This document shows, piece by piece, positions 44,983 through 52,889 of a stretch of DNA of 64,000 nucleotides. Numbering within the stretch: the stretch's first letter is position 1; each line of letters begins with the position of its first letter. The stretch is taken from contig JBHOQS010000015.1 in the NCBI GenBank assembly GCA_042408875.1, positions 62,001 to 126,000 on the forward strand. The letters are read 5' to 3'. Source of the DNA: JBHOQS01 sp042408875 (GTDB lineage: Bacteria > Chloroflexota > UBA11872 > JBHOQS01). Below the pieces are notes generated by a model. That model made no database searches. It saw only the letters and a list, made by a program, of their open reading frames with translations, and was not told the origin of the DNA. A program made the position numbers and the translations under genes.

Positions 44983-46224
44983 GTGGCTATTGCGGTAAGC
45001 AAGCAAACGGTGCGCATCCCCTGGGCAGCGTTCTTCGGCGATACGGAGATCGAGCTGGCGTTCCCGGCGGAGTGGGACGTCGAGGTCTATCCGCCAGCGG
45101 ACGGGCCGGACATCGGTGAGGATGGCATCGCCCAGGCGTTCGCCAACCCTATCGGCACGCCGCGCCTCGCTGAGCTCGCCCATGGCCGGCGCTCGGCGGT
45201 TATCATCGTGGATGACCTCTCTCGGCCGACCCCGGCGCACCGCCTGGTCCCGCGTGTGCTGGCCGAGCTCGAAGCTGGCGGTCTCAGCCGCGACCAGATG
45301 CTCGTCATCATGGGCGTGGCCAACCACCGGCCGCTCACTCGCGAGGACATGGTGAAGAAGCTGGGCGAAGCGGTCGTCTCTACCGTACGCGTGAAGAACC
45401 ACTTCTCCTGGGCGCATTGCGCGTATATCGGCACGACCTCCCGCGGCACGCCAGTGGCGCTGAACAAAGACTTCCTCGCTGCCGATCTGAAGATCCTGGT
45501 CGGGAGCATTGTCCCGCACGGGAAGCCCGGTTTCGCCGGTGGCGCTAAGCTGGTGCTTCCCGGCGTGGCCTCGATCGACACTGCCTACGCCTGGCACGGT
45601 CCCGACGGCCCGCCGGGCGGGCTGATGAAGGTGGAGACCGAGGCGCGCCTGGACGCCGAAGAGGCGGCGCGCATGGCCGGGGTTGATGCCATCGTCAATG
45701 TGATCCCGAACTCACGGCGTGGCATCGCCGGACTGGTCGTGGGTGACCTCGTGGCGGCCCATCGCGCTGGTGTGGCTATTGCCCAGCGCGTCTTCGCCAC
45801 GCGAGTGCCTGCCGGCGTGGATATCGGCGTCTTCACGGCATATCCAAAGGACACCGAGTACTGCCAGCTCAGCCTGGCGTTCAATGTGTGGTGGTCGGCG
45901 GCAGAGCCGATCGTGCACGAGCGCGGCACGATCGTAGCTTGCACCGCCGCCAGCGAGGGCCCGGGCTTCCATTCACTGATGGGGCCGGGGATGCGCCTGG
46001 GCGGTGAGTGGGGCGCCATGCGCAATCTCCGCCGTCCCTTCATGCCGCGGCAGATGATCATCTTCTCCCCCGGCATCTGCGAGAACGATCTCTCTCCAGA
46101 GGCACGTGCCGAGATGACCCTGTGCCGCACCTGGTCTTGCGTAGTTGAGCGGCTGCGCGAGCTCCACGGCAGCTCTGCCCGCGTGGCCGTCTTCCCGTGC
46201 TCGGCCATGCAGCTCGCTGCCTGA
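44983..46224 (+). CDS. LarA-family protein (nickel-pincer lactate racemase homologue)
   Basis: A 413-residue protein with the LarA N-terminal domain. Matches to catalytic positions of lactate racemase are DDLSRPTP (arginine), MGVANHRPLT (histidine), VPHGKPGFAGGAKLVLPG (histidine, and the lysine in GGAK that would bind the nickel pincer cofactor) and TAYPKDTEYCQ near the C-terminus. The family racemises or epimerises 2-hydroxy acids. GTG at 44983 has AAGGAGAG upstream and lies 13 nt after E2, so it is in the dehydrogenase operon. No larB, larC or larE gene is nearby, so the cofactor must be made by genes elsewhere. Confidence 0.85.
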   Translation: MAIAVSKQTVRIPWAAFFGDTEIELAFPAEWDVEVYPPADGPDIGEDGIAQAFANPIGTPRLAELAHGRRSAVIIVDDLSRPTPAHRLVPRVLAELEAGGLSRDQMLVIMGVANHRPLTREDMVKKLGEAVVSTVRVKNHFSWAHCAYIGTTSRGTPVALNKDFLAADLKILVGSIVPHGKPGFAGGAKLVLPGVASIDTAYAWHGPDGPPGGLMKVETEARLDAEEAARMAGVDAIVNVIPNSRRGIAGLVVGDLVAAHRAGVAIAQRVFATRVPAGVDIGVFTAYPKDTEYCQLSLAFNVWWSAAEPIVHERGTIVACTAASEGPGFHSLMGPGMRLGGEWGAMRNLRRPFMPRQMIIFSPGICENDLSPEARAEMTLCRTWSCVVERLRELHGSSARVAVFPCSAMQLAA

Positions 46225-46232
46225 GCGTCTCC

Positions 46233-46264
46233 TCGTACAATAGACACATCGTACAATAGACACA
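46233..46264. repeat. Two tandem 16-bp copies of TCGTACAATAGACACA
   Basis: Perfect copies at 46233-46248 and 46249-46264, directly after the LarA-like stop and at the head of the 439-bp leader region of the ABC importer. Confidence 0.95.
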
Positions 46265-46320
46265 GTGGCGTTGTCCGGTGATAACGCCCCTGTGCTTGAA
46301 ACGTGCTCCTGTCCAGAATG

Positions 46321-46335
46321 TTTACTACTAGTAAA
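46321..46335. promoter_or_regulatory. Palindromic operator candidate TTTACTA-C-TAGTAAA
   Basis: A perfect 7-bp inverted repeat around one base in an AT-rich patch. It is 39 bp upstream of the candidate -35 of the ABC importer operon. Confidence 0.6.
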
Positions 46336-46374
46336 TTGATAAATGGTGCACATCAGCACAAGCCACTGCACCGA

Positions 46375-46403
46375 TTGTGTCCTTTTCAGGGATTCAGTAG
46401 AAT
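46375..46403 (+). promoter_or_regulatory. Candidate sigma70-type promoter of the sugar ABC importer
   Basis: TTGTGT (46375-46380), a 17-bp spacer and TAGAAT (46398-46403). Transcription would begin near 46410, giving a leader of about 255 nt before the permease ATG. Confidence 0.5.
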
Positions 46404-46528
46404 AGCCTATGCCTTATAGGCGTCACATGCTTTACAGACAGGCAGAAACGTCTGGCACACCGCAGGCGCTCTCTGCCATGAGGTTTGCGACGCACTGTAC
46501 GACATACGTACGATATACTGTCCTCTAT

Positions 46529-46582
46529 GAAGACACGCATGGCGCGGAAGACACGCATGGCGCGGAAGACACACATGGCGCG
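46529..46582. repeat. Three tandem 18-bp units in the ABC importer leader
   Basis: GAAGACACGCATGGCGCG at 46529, 46547 and 46565, with one mismatch in the third copy. The unit length keeps the reading frame, and the frame is open from 46409, where it would encode repeated EDTHGA. The ribosome site at 46655 suggests that this part is untranslated. Confidence 0.92.
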
Positions 46583-46663
46583 TCAAGACACGTTGTTTCG
46601 ACGTATGAGGTAGTCGTGCCGCTGCTGCCGCAGAGGCAGCGCCGCTGGAAAACTGGAGGTGCT

Positions 46664-47605
46664 ATGTCGGCTGACCGTGTTCTGGCACCGCCATCACCGC
46701 TCACCATAGCGCGACGAGCACGCTGGTCTGCCCTGGGGCCGGACTGGAAGATCGGGTACGCGCTGGTTCTACCGGTCGTCAGCATCCTGCTCGCATTCAT
46801 CGCTGTTCCCTTCCTGACCTCGATCTTGATGAGCTTCCAGGACATACGAGCCGGCGGGGACGCGGTGTTCGTCGGCCTGCGCAACTACACCAGTCTGCTG
46901 TTCGGTGCGAACCGGGCGCGCTTCCTCAATAGCGTGTGGGTGAGCTTCCTGTATACGTTCGCCGCTATTGTGTTGAAGTTCATCCTGGGTATGACGCTGG
47001 CGCTGGTGCTGCATAGCGCTATCCGCGGCCGCAACTTCTTCCGCGCGCTCCTCTTCCTGCCGTGGTCTATCCCCGCTGTGGTCAGCGCGTACGCCTGGAA
47101 GTGGATCTACGACGATATGCGCGGCGTCCTGAACGTGGAGCTCAGCTACTTCGGCCTGATCAAGGAGCCCATTCTCTGGACTGCCGACATCAACCTGGCG
47201 CTCTGGGCGGTGGTCGCAGCAGTAGTCTGGCAGGGCACGCCCTTCTGGACTATGACCTTCCTCGCCGGGCTCCAGTCGATCCCTCATGAGCTCTACGATG
47301 CCGCGCATATCGACGGCGCCGGCGCCTTGCAGAGCTTCTTTTATGTCACATTACCCAGCCTGGCCAATGTGATCCTGGTGACGGTGCTGCTCTCGACTAT
47401 CTGGACAGCCAACGGCCTCCAGTACGTGTACATCCTCACGGCGGGCGGGCCGGCGAACAGCACAGAGATCTTCCCCATGCTAGCGCTGAACCTGGGTCTG
47501 CGGGCGTACGACCTGGGCATGGGGGCCACGGTGCCGCTGATGTTCTTCCCGTTCTTTGCCGTGCTGATCGTTATTCTGACCAGGCGCATGCTTCAGCATG
47601 AGTAG
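46664..47605 (+). CDS. Sugar ABC importer permease (MalF-type)
   Basis: A 313-residue integral membrane protein with six helices. The ATPase-contact EAA loop is YDAAHIDGAGALQSFFYVTL. Other family marks are LPVVSILLAFIAVPFL, FLPWSIPAVVSAYAWKWIYD and TNGLQYVYILTAGGP-like LQYVYILTAGGPANSTE. It pairs with the next permease to form the channel. GGAGGT lies 4 nt before the ATG at 46664, a tight but usable spacing; the family N-terminus also begins here although the frame is open upstream. Confidence 0.93.
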   Translation: MSADRVLAPPSPLTIARRARWSALGPDWKIGYALVLPVVSILLAFIAVPFLTSILMSFQDIRAGGDAVFVGLRNYTSLLFGANRARFLNSVWVSFLYTFAAIVLKFILGMTLALVLHSAIRGRNFFRALLFLPWSIPAVVSAYAWKWIYDDMRGVLNVELSYFGLIKEPILWTADINLALWAVVAAVVWQGTPFWTMTFLAGLQSIPHELYDAAHIDGAGALQSFFYVTLPSLANVILVTVLLSTIWTANGLQYVYILTAGGPANSTEIFPMLALNLGLRAYDLGMGATVPLMFFPFFAVLIVILTRRMLQHE

Positions 47606-47689
47606 CGCCGGGACCGCCGGGCTGAAGCCCGGAGTCGCGCTGGCGCCTGCGCCGTGGAAGAGCGAGGAGCAAGAAGCACAAGGAGACAG

Positions 47690-48589
47690 ATGACGGTGGA
47701 GCGAGCGACGACGCTGGGAACAGGGATGCGGGCGCGGAGCTCCGTGCTGGCCGTCCTGACCCACAAGAACCGCCACTGGCTGGCGCTGGCGTACGTCATC
47801 GTGGTCGTGGCCAGCCTGTGGGCGATCTTCCCCTTCTACTGGATGCTGCTTACGTCGGTGCGCCATGAAAGCGAGATGTACAGCCGCGATCCGGCGCTGT
47901 GGCCGAAGTCTTTCACGTTGCAGCATTACCATTCCGCGCTGTTTGCATCAGGCTTCCCGCGCTTCTTTGCGAACAGCTTCATCGTCGCTGCCAGCACGAC
48001 GGTGGTCTCCGTTATCGCCGGAGCGATGGCGGCCTACGCGCTCACCCGGCTCCGCTTCGCCGGCCGTCCGCTGATCGCCCGCATGCTGGTGGTCAGCTAT
48101 CTGGCCCCTGGTTCAGTGCTGTTCATCCCGCTCTTCGCCCTGTTCGTGTCCCTCCGCCTCACCAATACGCTGCACGGCCTGGTGCTGGCGCACCTGACGT
48201 TCACCGTGCCGTTCTCCACCTGGATGCTGATGGGCTATTTCCGCACCATCCCGGTCGAGCTCGAAGAGGCCGCGCTTGTGGACGGGGCTACGCGCTGGGG
48301 CGCCCTGTGGCGCGTGGTCGCTCCGCTCTCGGCGCCGGCGCTGGTCGTTGTCGCGGTGTTCTCGTTCACGCTCTCATGGAACGAATTCCTCTATGCCCTG
48401 GTGCTGGTCCAGCGCAAGGAGCTCATGACCGCGCCGGTCGGGCTGACCTTCTTCCAGACCGCCGATCTCTTCTACTGGGGCGCGATCATGGCGGCGTCTA
48501 CCCTGATGGCGCTCCTGCCGGTGCTGCTGTATATCATCGGGCAACGCTGGGTGATCGCTGGCTGGACTGCCGGCGCAGTCAAGCACTAG
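47690..48589 (+). CDS. Sugar ABC importer permease (MalG-type)
   Basis: A 299-residue membrane protein with six helices. The EAA loop is LEEAALVDGATRWGALWRVV, and FPFYWMLLTSVRHESEMY and FTLSWNEFLYALVLVQ are typical of MalG-type subunits. AAGGAG lies 4-5 nt before the ATG at 47690, which decides against 47654. No ATP-binding subunit is encoded in this operon; as is common for such importers, a shared MsiK-like ATPase elsewhere is likely. Confidence 0.94.
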   Translation: MTVERATTLGTGMRARSSVLAVLTHKNRHWLALAYVIVVVASLWAIFPFYWMLLTSVRHESEMYSRDPALWPKSFTLQHYHSALFASGFPRFFANSFIVAASTTVVSVIAGAMAAYALTRLRFAGRPLIARMLVVSYLAPGSVLFIPLFALFVSLRLTNTLHGLVLAHLTFTVPFSTWMLMGYFRTIPVELEEAALVDGATRWGALWRVVAPLSAPALVVVAVFSFTLSWNEFLYALVLVQRKELMTAPVGLTFFQTADLFYWGAIMAASTLMALLPVLLYIIGQRWVIAGWTAGAVKH

Positions 48590-48667
48590 CACGCGTTGTC
48601 GAGGGTAGCAGGCATCAATAGTCCTCATGCTGACATCATGCCAACAATCATCAAGGGAGGCACACAG

Positions 48668-50002
48668 ATGCGTACCGCATTGACGCGACGAACGGCCCTC
48701 GGTCTGTTCAGCGCCGGGATGGGAGCTGGCCTGGCGGCTGCCTGCGCACCCGGCGCAGGCGGGGGGCAGGTCACGACCGGCGGAAAGGGCGCCCAGATCA
48801 CCGTCTGGCGCGGCAGCGACTACATCCCCGAGGTCAATGCCTACTTAAAGGAGATGTGGGAGCAGTACGCCAGGGAGAAGGAGCTCAAAGTCGCCCTGGA
48901 AGAGAAGAGCGGCAACTGGAACGACCAGCTCATTGCCGCTGTCCAGGCCGGTACGCCGCCCGATATTGTGGGTGTGTTCGACTACCAGACCCAGTACTGG
49001 CGCAGCCAGGGCCAGACCATCGATGTCACCGACATGGTCACCCGCTACCGCAGCGCGGAAGGCGGCTTCTTCGACTATGTGAACGCCACCACGATGCACC
49101 AGGGCAAGTACTACGGTGTGCCGCTGGCGGTGAATGCCTGGCCCTTCCACGTGCGTCAGGACATCCTGGACCGGCAGGGCGGGAAGTGGCCGGATAGCTG
49201 GGAACAGTTCCGCGCCATCTCGCGGGCCGTGACCAGAGCGCCGGACTTCTACGCCTACGGCATGACCCTCGGCCGGACGAACGACGTGAACAACCACTTC
49301 CTGGGTACCTTGTGGACCTTCGGTGGCAAGCTCCAGAACGACGATGGCAGCCTGGCCGTGGATGCGCGCAACAGCGCCTGGCTGGAGACGTTGAACCTCA
49401 TCAAGAGAATGTATGAGGAGGACAAGATCATCCCGCCGGGCGCGATCAACTGGGACGACGGCGCCAACAACAACGCCTACCAGGGCGAGCAGATCGCCTG
49501 GACCTCTAACCCCACCAGCATCTACACCTGGCTGGCGCGCAATAACAAGCCGGATATCCTGAAGGCCACGAAGTTCTACCCCTATCCGAAGGGGCCGGCA
49601 GGCCAGTACGGCCAGGTCGATGTGTGGGCACACGTGATCTTCAAAGCGAGTAAAGCGCAGGCAGAGGCGAAGGGCGCGCTCGAATACGTGCTGCGGCCCG
49701 AGCGCTACAAGACCTACATCGAGAATCTCAAGGGCCGCTTCCTGCCGGTGTACAAGAACTTCGTGGACCTGCCAATGTGGAAGGAGAACCCGGCGTACGC
49801 CGAGTATGGCAACATCGCCCGGAACGGCCGCATCATGGCCTATTCCTCGTCGCCGTCGCCGGCATACTCCGATATTACGACGAAGTTCCTGATCGGCGAT
49901 ATGATGCAGGACCTACTGGTCAAAAAACAGACGCCCCAGCAGGCGTTGCAGACTTTTGTCGAGGCAGCCAAGGCAATCTACGAACGCTACCGGGGACGCT
50001 AG
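48668..50002 (+). CDS. Sugar-binding lipoprotein of the ABC importer
   Basis: A 444-residue family 1 binding protein. RTALTRRTALGLFSAGMGAG is a signal peptide with paired arginines and the lipobox LAAAC. The mature part reads ITVWRGSDYIPEVNAYLKEM, AAVQAGTPPDIVGVFDYQTQ, YYGVPLAVNAWPFHVRQDIL and QIAWTSNPTSIYTWLARNN. AGGGAGG lies 8-9 nt before the ATG at 48668. It is the only family 1 binding protein in the window with its own permeases. A 30-bp palindrome follows the gene. Confidence 0.95.
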   Translation: MRTALTRRTALGLFSAGMGAGLAAACAPGAGGGQVTTGGKGAQITVWRGSDYIPEVNAYLKEMWEQYAREKELKVALEEKSGNWNDQLIAAVQAGTPPDIVGVFDYQTQYWRSQGQTIDVTDMVTRYRSAEGGFFDYVNATTMHQGKYYGVPLAVNAWPFHVRQDILDRQGGKWPDSWEQFRAISRAVTRAPDFYAYGMTLGRTNDVNNHFLGTLWTFGGKLQNDDGSLAVDARNSAWLETLNLIKRMYEEDKIIPPGAINWDDGANNNAYQGEQIAWTSNPTSIYTWLARNNKPDILKATKFYPYPKGPAGQYGQVDVWAHVIFKASKAQAEAKGALEYVLRPERYKTYIENLKGRFLPVYKNFVDLPMWKENPAYAEYGNIARNGRIMAYSSSPSPAYSDITTKFLIGDMMQDLLVKKQTPQQALQTFVEAAKAIYERYRGR

Positions 50003-50026
50003 CGCGACGGGCCGACCGCACGCACT

Positions 50027-50056
50027 GACCCCTCCCCGCCATGGCGGGGAGGGGTC
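50027..50056. terminator. 30-bp perfect palindrome between convergent genes
   Basis: GACCCCTCCCCGCCA (50027-50041) is followed immediately by its exact complement (50042-50056). It lies between the ends of the binding-protein gene (50002) and the convergent peptide-binding gene (50095). A bidirectional terminator is likely, though there is no T-tract. Confidence 0.6.
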
Positions 50057-50094
50057 TCTCCAAGCGGCAGGGGATGCCTGGCCGTCCTGCTGTG

Positions 50095-51717
50095 CTAGCG
50101 CTTCCTCACCACGACATCCCGCAGCCAGGGCAGCACCACCGGGGCGACGATGGCGTTCTGCACGTGCGGCTTCATCAGCACGTAGTTTCGGCTGTGGTAC
50201 AGGGGCACGATCGGCGCTTCGTTCACGATGAGCTGCTCTGCTTCATGGTAAAGGCGGTACCGCTGGCCCTGGTCCCGCTCAGTGCGCGCTTGCTCGAGCA
50301 GGCGGTCCACCTCGCTGTTGGCGTAGAACGTATGGTTCTCCCCGCTCTCGCTGTGAAAGAGCAGGTCGAGGAAGTTCTGTGGGTCGGGGTAATCGGCCAC
50401 CCAGCCGAGCTCAAACATCTGCGGGCGGTTGCGCGGCCGGTCGAGCTCCTGCATGAACGTGCGGAAGTCTACCTGCCGCACCGTGACATCGACGCCAAGG
50501 TTGCGCTTCCACATGTCGAGCACTGCCCGCAGCACGCGACCCAGACCGCCAGTTTCGCCGCTGGTGACTAGGGTGACAGGTGGCAGGCCCGAAGCATCGT
50601 GGTACGAGGTCTCCGCGAGCAGGCGGCGCGCCCGCGCCGGGTCGAAGTCCAGCCCGACGAGCTTCTCGTTGTAGCCCGGCAGACCCGGCGGAAGCACCCC
50701 TCGCGCCGGAATGGCCATGCCCCGCAGCACCACGCGGGCGAGCTTCTCTTTGTCGATGGCGAGGGCAAAGGCCTGGCGGACTTTGACCTCGTCGAAGGGG
50801 CGAGCGCGCACGTTGAACCCGATGTAGTTCACGTCCAGCATATCGACAGTGCGGAGCTCTTTGCTAAGCGGGTTCTTCTTGTCGGTCGCCCGATCAATGT
50901 CGGCCAGCGTCACCGGAGCAACATCGAGCTCGCCGCGCTCGTACAGCGCCATCGCGGCTTGCGGGCCAAGGTCCAGCAGGAACTCAACGCGCGCTAGCGC
51001 CGGCTTGCGTCCGTAATAGGCATCGTTCCGCACGAGTACGATGCGCTCGTCTTCGTCCCAGCGCGCCAGACGGAACGGCCCGGTGCCGTTCGGCTCACGA
51101 TACCAGTCCCTGCCCTTGTCGACGTTCGCCCGATCGACCACAAACGCCGTAGGATAGGTCAGCTTGGCCAGGAAGTACGGCTTCGGCGCGTCAATGGTAA
51201 TCTCGATGGTGAAGTCGTCCTTGACCTGTACACCGGCGATCTCACGGGCGTTGCCCCGCAGCCGCTCGCGCACGCCCTGGATGTCGCCCAGGTACGTCTG
51301 CGCTACCGGCGATTGTAGCGCCGGATCAGTCGCCCGCTCGAGCGAGTACTTAACGTCCTGGGCGGTGACCTCCCTCCCGCTGTGAAAACGCACGCCCCGC
51401 CGGAGCTCGAAGGTATAGGTGCGACCGTCCGGGCTCACCGTCCATCTAGCAGCGAGATCTGGCACCACCTGGAGCTTCGTATCGAGGGCGACCAGGCCGC
51501 TGAAGATCTCTACGAGGTAGTTCGCTGAGGTGACGTCCTGGGCCACGGCCGGGTCGAGCGTGGTCGGGCTGCTGCCGATCAGGGCAAGGACCTGCTCGCC
51601 CCGCGCGCCACCGACCAGCCTGTCTAGCTCAGGCAGGCGGACGCGGCAGCCGGTTGCAGCGACAGCCGGCAGAGTCGTCAGGAGATACGCTAGGGCGCGC
51701 CGACGGTTCGTACGCAT
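50095..51717 (-). CDS. Extracellular solute-binding lipoprotein, family 5 (peptide/oligosaccharide type)
   Basis: A 540-residue binding protein of the OppA/DppA type. The signal MRTNRRRALAYLLTTLPAVA ends in AATGC, a lipobox. Family marks are SSPTTLDPAVAQDVTSANYL, SPDGRTYTFELRRGVRFHSG, ALAIDKEKLARVVLRGMA and WVADYPDPQNFLDLLFHSE. It captures peptides, nickel or oligosaccharides for an ABC importer, but no permease or ATPase genes adjoin it. The upstream gap of 45 bp to the inositol monophosphatase gene carries an extended -10 (TGGTATACT, minus strand, 51732-51740), so it may have its own promoter. Confidence 0.93.
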   Translation of the reverse strand: MRTNRRRALAYLLTTLPAVAATGCRVRLPELDRLVGGARGEQVLALIGSSPTTLDPAVAQDVTSANYLVEIFSGLVALDTKLQVVPDLAARWTVSPDGRTYTFELRRGVRFHSGREVTAQDVKYSLERATDPALQSPVAQTYLGDIQGVRERLRGNAREIAGVQVKDDFTIEITIDAPKPYFLAKLTYPTAFVVDRANVDKGRDWYREPNGTGPFRLARWDEDERIVLVRNDAYYGRKPALARVEFLLDLGPQAAMALYERGELDVAPVTLADIDRATDKKNPLSKELRTVDMLDVNYIGFNVRARPFDEVKVRQAFALAIDKEKLARVVLRGMAIPARGVLPPGLPGYNEKLVGLDFDPARARRLLAETSYHDASGLPPVTLVTSGETGGLGRVLRAVLDMWKRNLGVDVTVRQVDFRTFMQELDRPRNRPQMFELGWVADYPDPQNFLDLLFHSESGENHTFYANSEVDRLLEQARTERDQGQRYRLYHEAEQLIVNEAPIVPLYHSRNYVLMKPHVQNAIVAPVVLPWLRDVVVRKR

Positions 51718-51731
51718 CGTCCTCGTCAGTC

Positions 51732-51772
51732 AGTATACCACTAGGTCGGTAGTTTATTGGTTTCAAACCGAT
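51732..51772 (-). promoter_or_regulatory. Extended -10 and palindrome before the family 5 binding-protein gene
   Basis: On the minus strand TGG-TATACT (51732-51740) lies 15 nt before the ATG. A near-perfect palindrome ATTGGTTT-C-AAACCGAT (51756-51772) sits where a regulator would cover the -35, overlapping the end of the upstream gene. No clear -35 hexamer is seen. Confidence 0.4.
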
Positions 51773-52674
51773 AAAGTCCCCCCAATACCAAAGACCTCCT
51801 GTGCCCGCTCCAGGAACCAGCGATGGGCGCGAGGACGCCCGGCGACCCATTCACCGCGCCAGATCGTCGGCGGCCGCCCGGCCCAGTCGCTGGCGGCGCA
51901 GCCTGCCTCCTGAACGAGCAGAGCCGCCGCGGCGACATCCCAGGGGTTAAGGCTGGGGTGGTAATGCAAGTCCAGACGTCCGGCGGCTACATAGGCCAGC
52001 GCCAGTGCCGCGGAGCCGAGCACCCGTACAGCTTCGGCCTCCGGCGCCAACCGCGCGGCCAGGGTATAGGCGCGTCGGCGCATCTCTGGATGGGAGGATG
52101 CATCGAAGGACACCAGCCAAGCGCGGTCAGCCTCTGCGTCTTCTGGTGGCACCGACAGCGGCTCGCCATTGCGTTGCGCGCCGCGGCCGGCCACAGCGGT
52201 GAACAGCTCGTCTCGCAGCGGATCGTACAGCGCTGCGACGACCGGCGTGCCGTCACACACGAGGGCGACCGACACACAGAAGAACGGCACACCCCAGGCG
52301 AAGTTGGTCGTGCCATCTAACGGATCGACGATCCACTGGCAGCCAGCGTGCCGTGGCACTGCCTGGGGCGCCAGCTCCTCGGACAGGAAGCCGTGGTCGG
52401 GGAACTCCCTCCGCACGAGTTCACGGACGGCCGTATCCGCGGCTACGTCGATTTCTGTGACGATGTTCCCGTGTCCTTTGGAGGCGCGCCAGAAAGTGCC
52501 ACCGAAGCCCTTGCGCACGATCTCCCCGGCGCGACGCGCTGCCTCAGTAGCAACATTGAGCGCGCTGCGCCCGCTTGCAGCGCGCAGGACGGACCGGCCT
52601 TCGCCTGCCGGCACCCTGTTCTCTCTCTTCTCTTCTCCCTCCGCTACTCTCCGCTGCTCCCTGCTGCTCTCCAT
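51763..52674 (-). CDS. suhB: Inositol monophosphatase family protein
   Basis: A 303-residue Mg-dependent phosphatase that releases inositol from inositol-1-phosphate or acts on related substrates. The metal/active-site motif is WIVDPLDGTTNFAWG (Asp117, Asp120) with Glu99/100 upstream (FLSEE) and the second motif NPWDVAAAALLVQEAG. The first ~35 residues, encoded by a purine-rich stretch, are outside the conserved domain, so the true start may be later. With ino1 11 kb away it completes a route from glucose-6-phosphate to free inositol, but related enzymes act on other phosphates. Confidence 0.9.
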   Translation of the reverse strand: MESSREQRRVAEGEEKRENRVPAGEGRSVLRAASGRSALNVATEAARRAGEIVRKGFGGTFWRASKGHGNIVTEIDVAADTAVRELVRREFPDHGFLSEELAPQAVPRHAGCQWIVDPLDGTTNFAWGVPFFCVSVALVCDGTPVVAALYDPLRDELFTAVAGRGAQRNGEPLSVPPEDAEADRAWLVSFDASSHPEMRRRAYTLAARLAPEAEAVRVLGSAALALAYVAAGRLDLHYHPSLNPWDVAAAALLVQEAGCAASDWAGRPPTIWRGEWVAGRPRAHRWFLERAQEVFGIGGTLSV

Positions 52675-52815
52675 AAGAGCCCTGCTGCTCCAAAAATATT
52701 CCTATTTCTCATACTCTCTCATATACCCTTGAAAGGCAACGCTGGCATTCTAGCACCGCCGAGGAGCCGCCCCCAAACCGGCTCCCGCCCGGCGTCGCAG
52801 CGAAGATCCACCGTC

Positions 52816-52844
52816 TTGTTCCAACGATAGGCGCGTGCTATTGT
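52816..52844 (+). promoter_or_regulatory. Candidate promoter of the kelch-kinase-regulator operon
   Basis: TTGTTC (52816-52821), a 17-bp spacer and TATTGT (52839-52844) with TGC before it. It lies 45 bp before the kelch ATG. A 7-bp hairpin (GGAGCCG 52763-52769, CGGCTCC 52779-52785) and an AT-rich patch (about 52690-52735) occupy the rest of the divergent gap. Confidence 0.45.
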
Positions 52845-52889
52845 TGTCCTACGAAAGGGCTTCCTGAAGAGACCGAAGCAGAGGCGTCC

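Noticed and set aside
46409..46663. 85-residue N-terminal extension of the first permease
   Set aside because: The family N-terminus and a GGAGGT site point to 46664, and the -10 at 46398 would leave almost no leader for a start at 46409. Kept only as a hypothesis.
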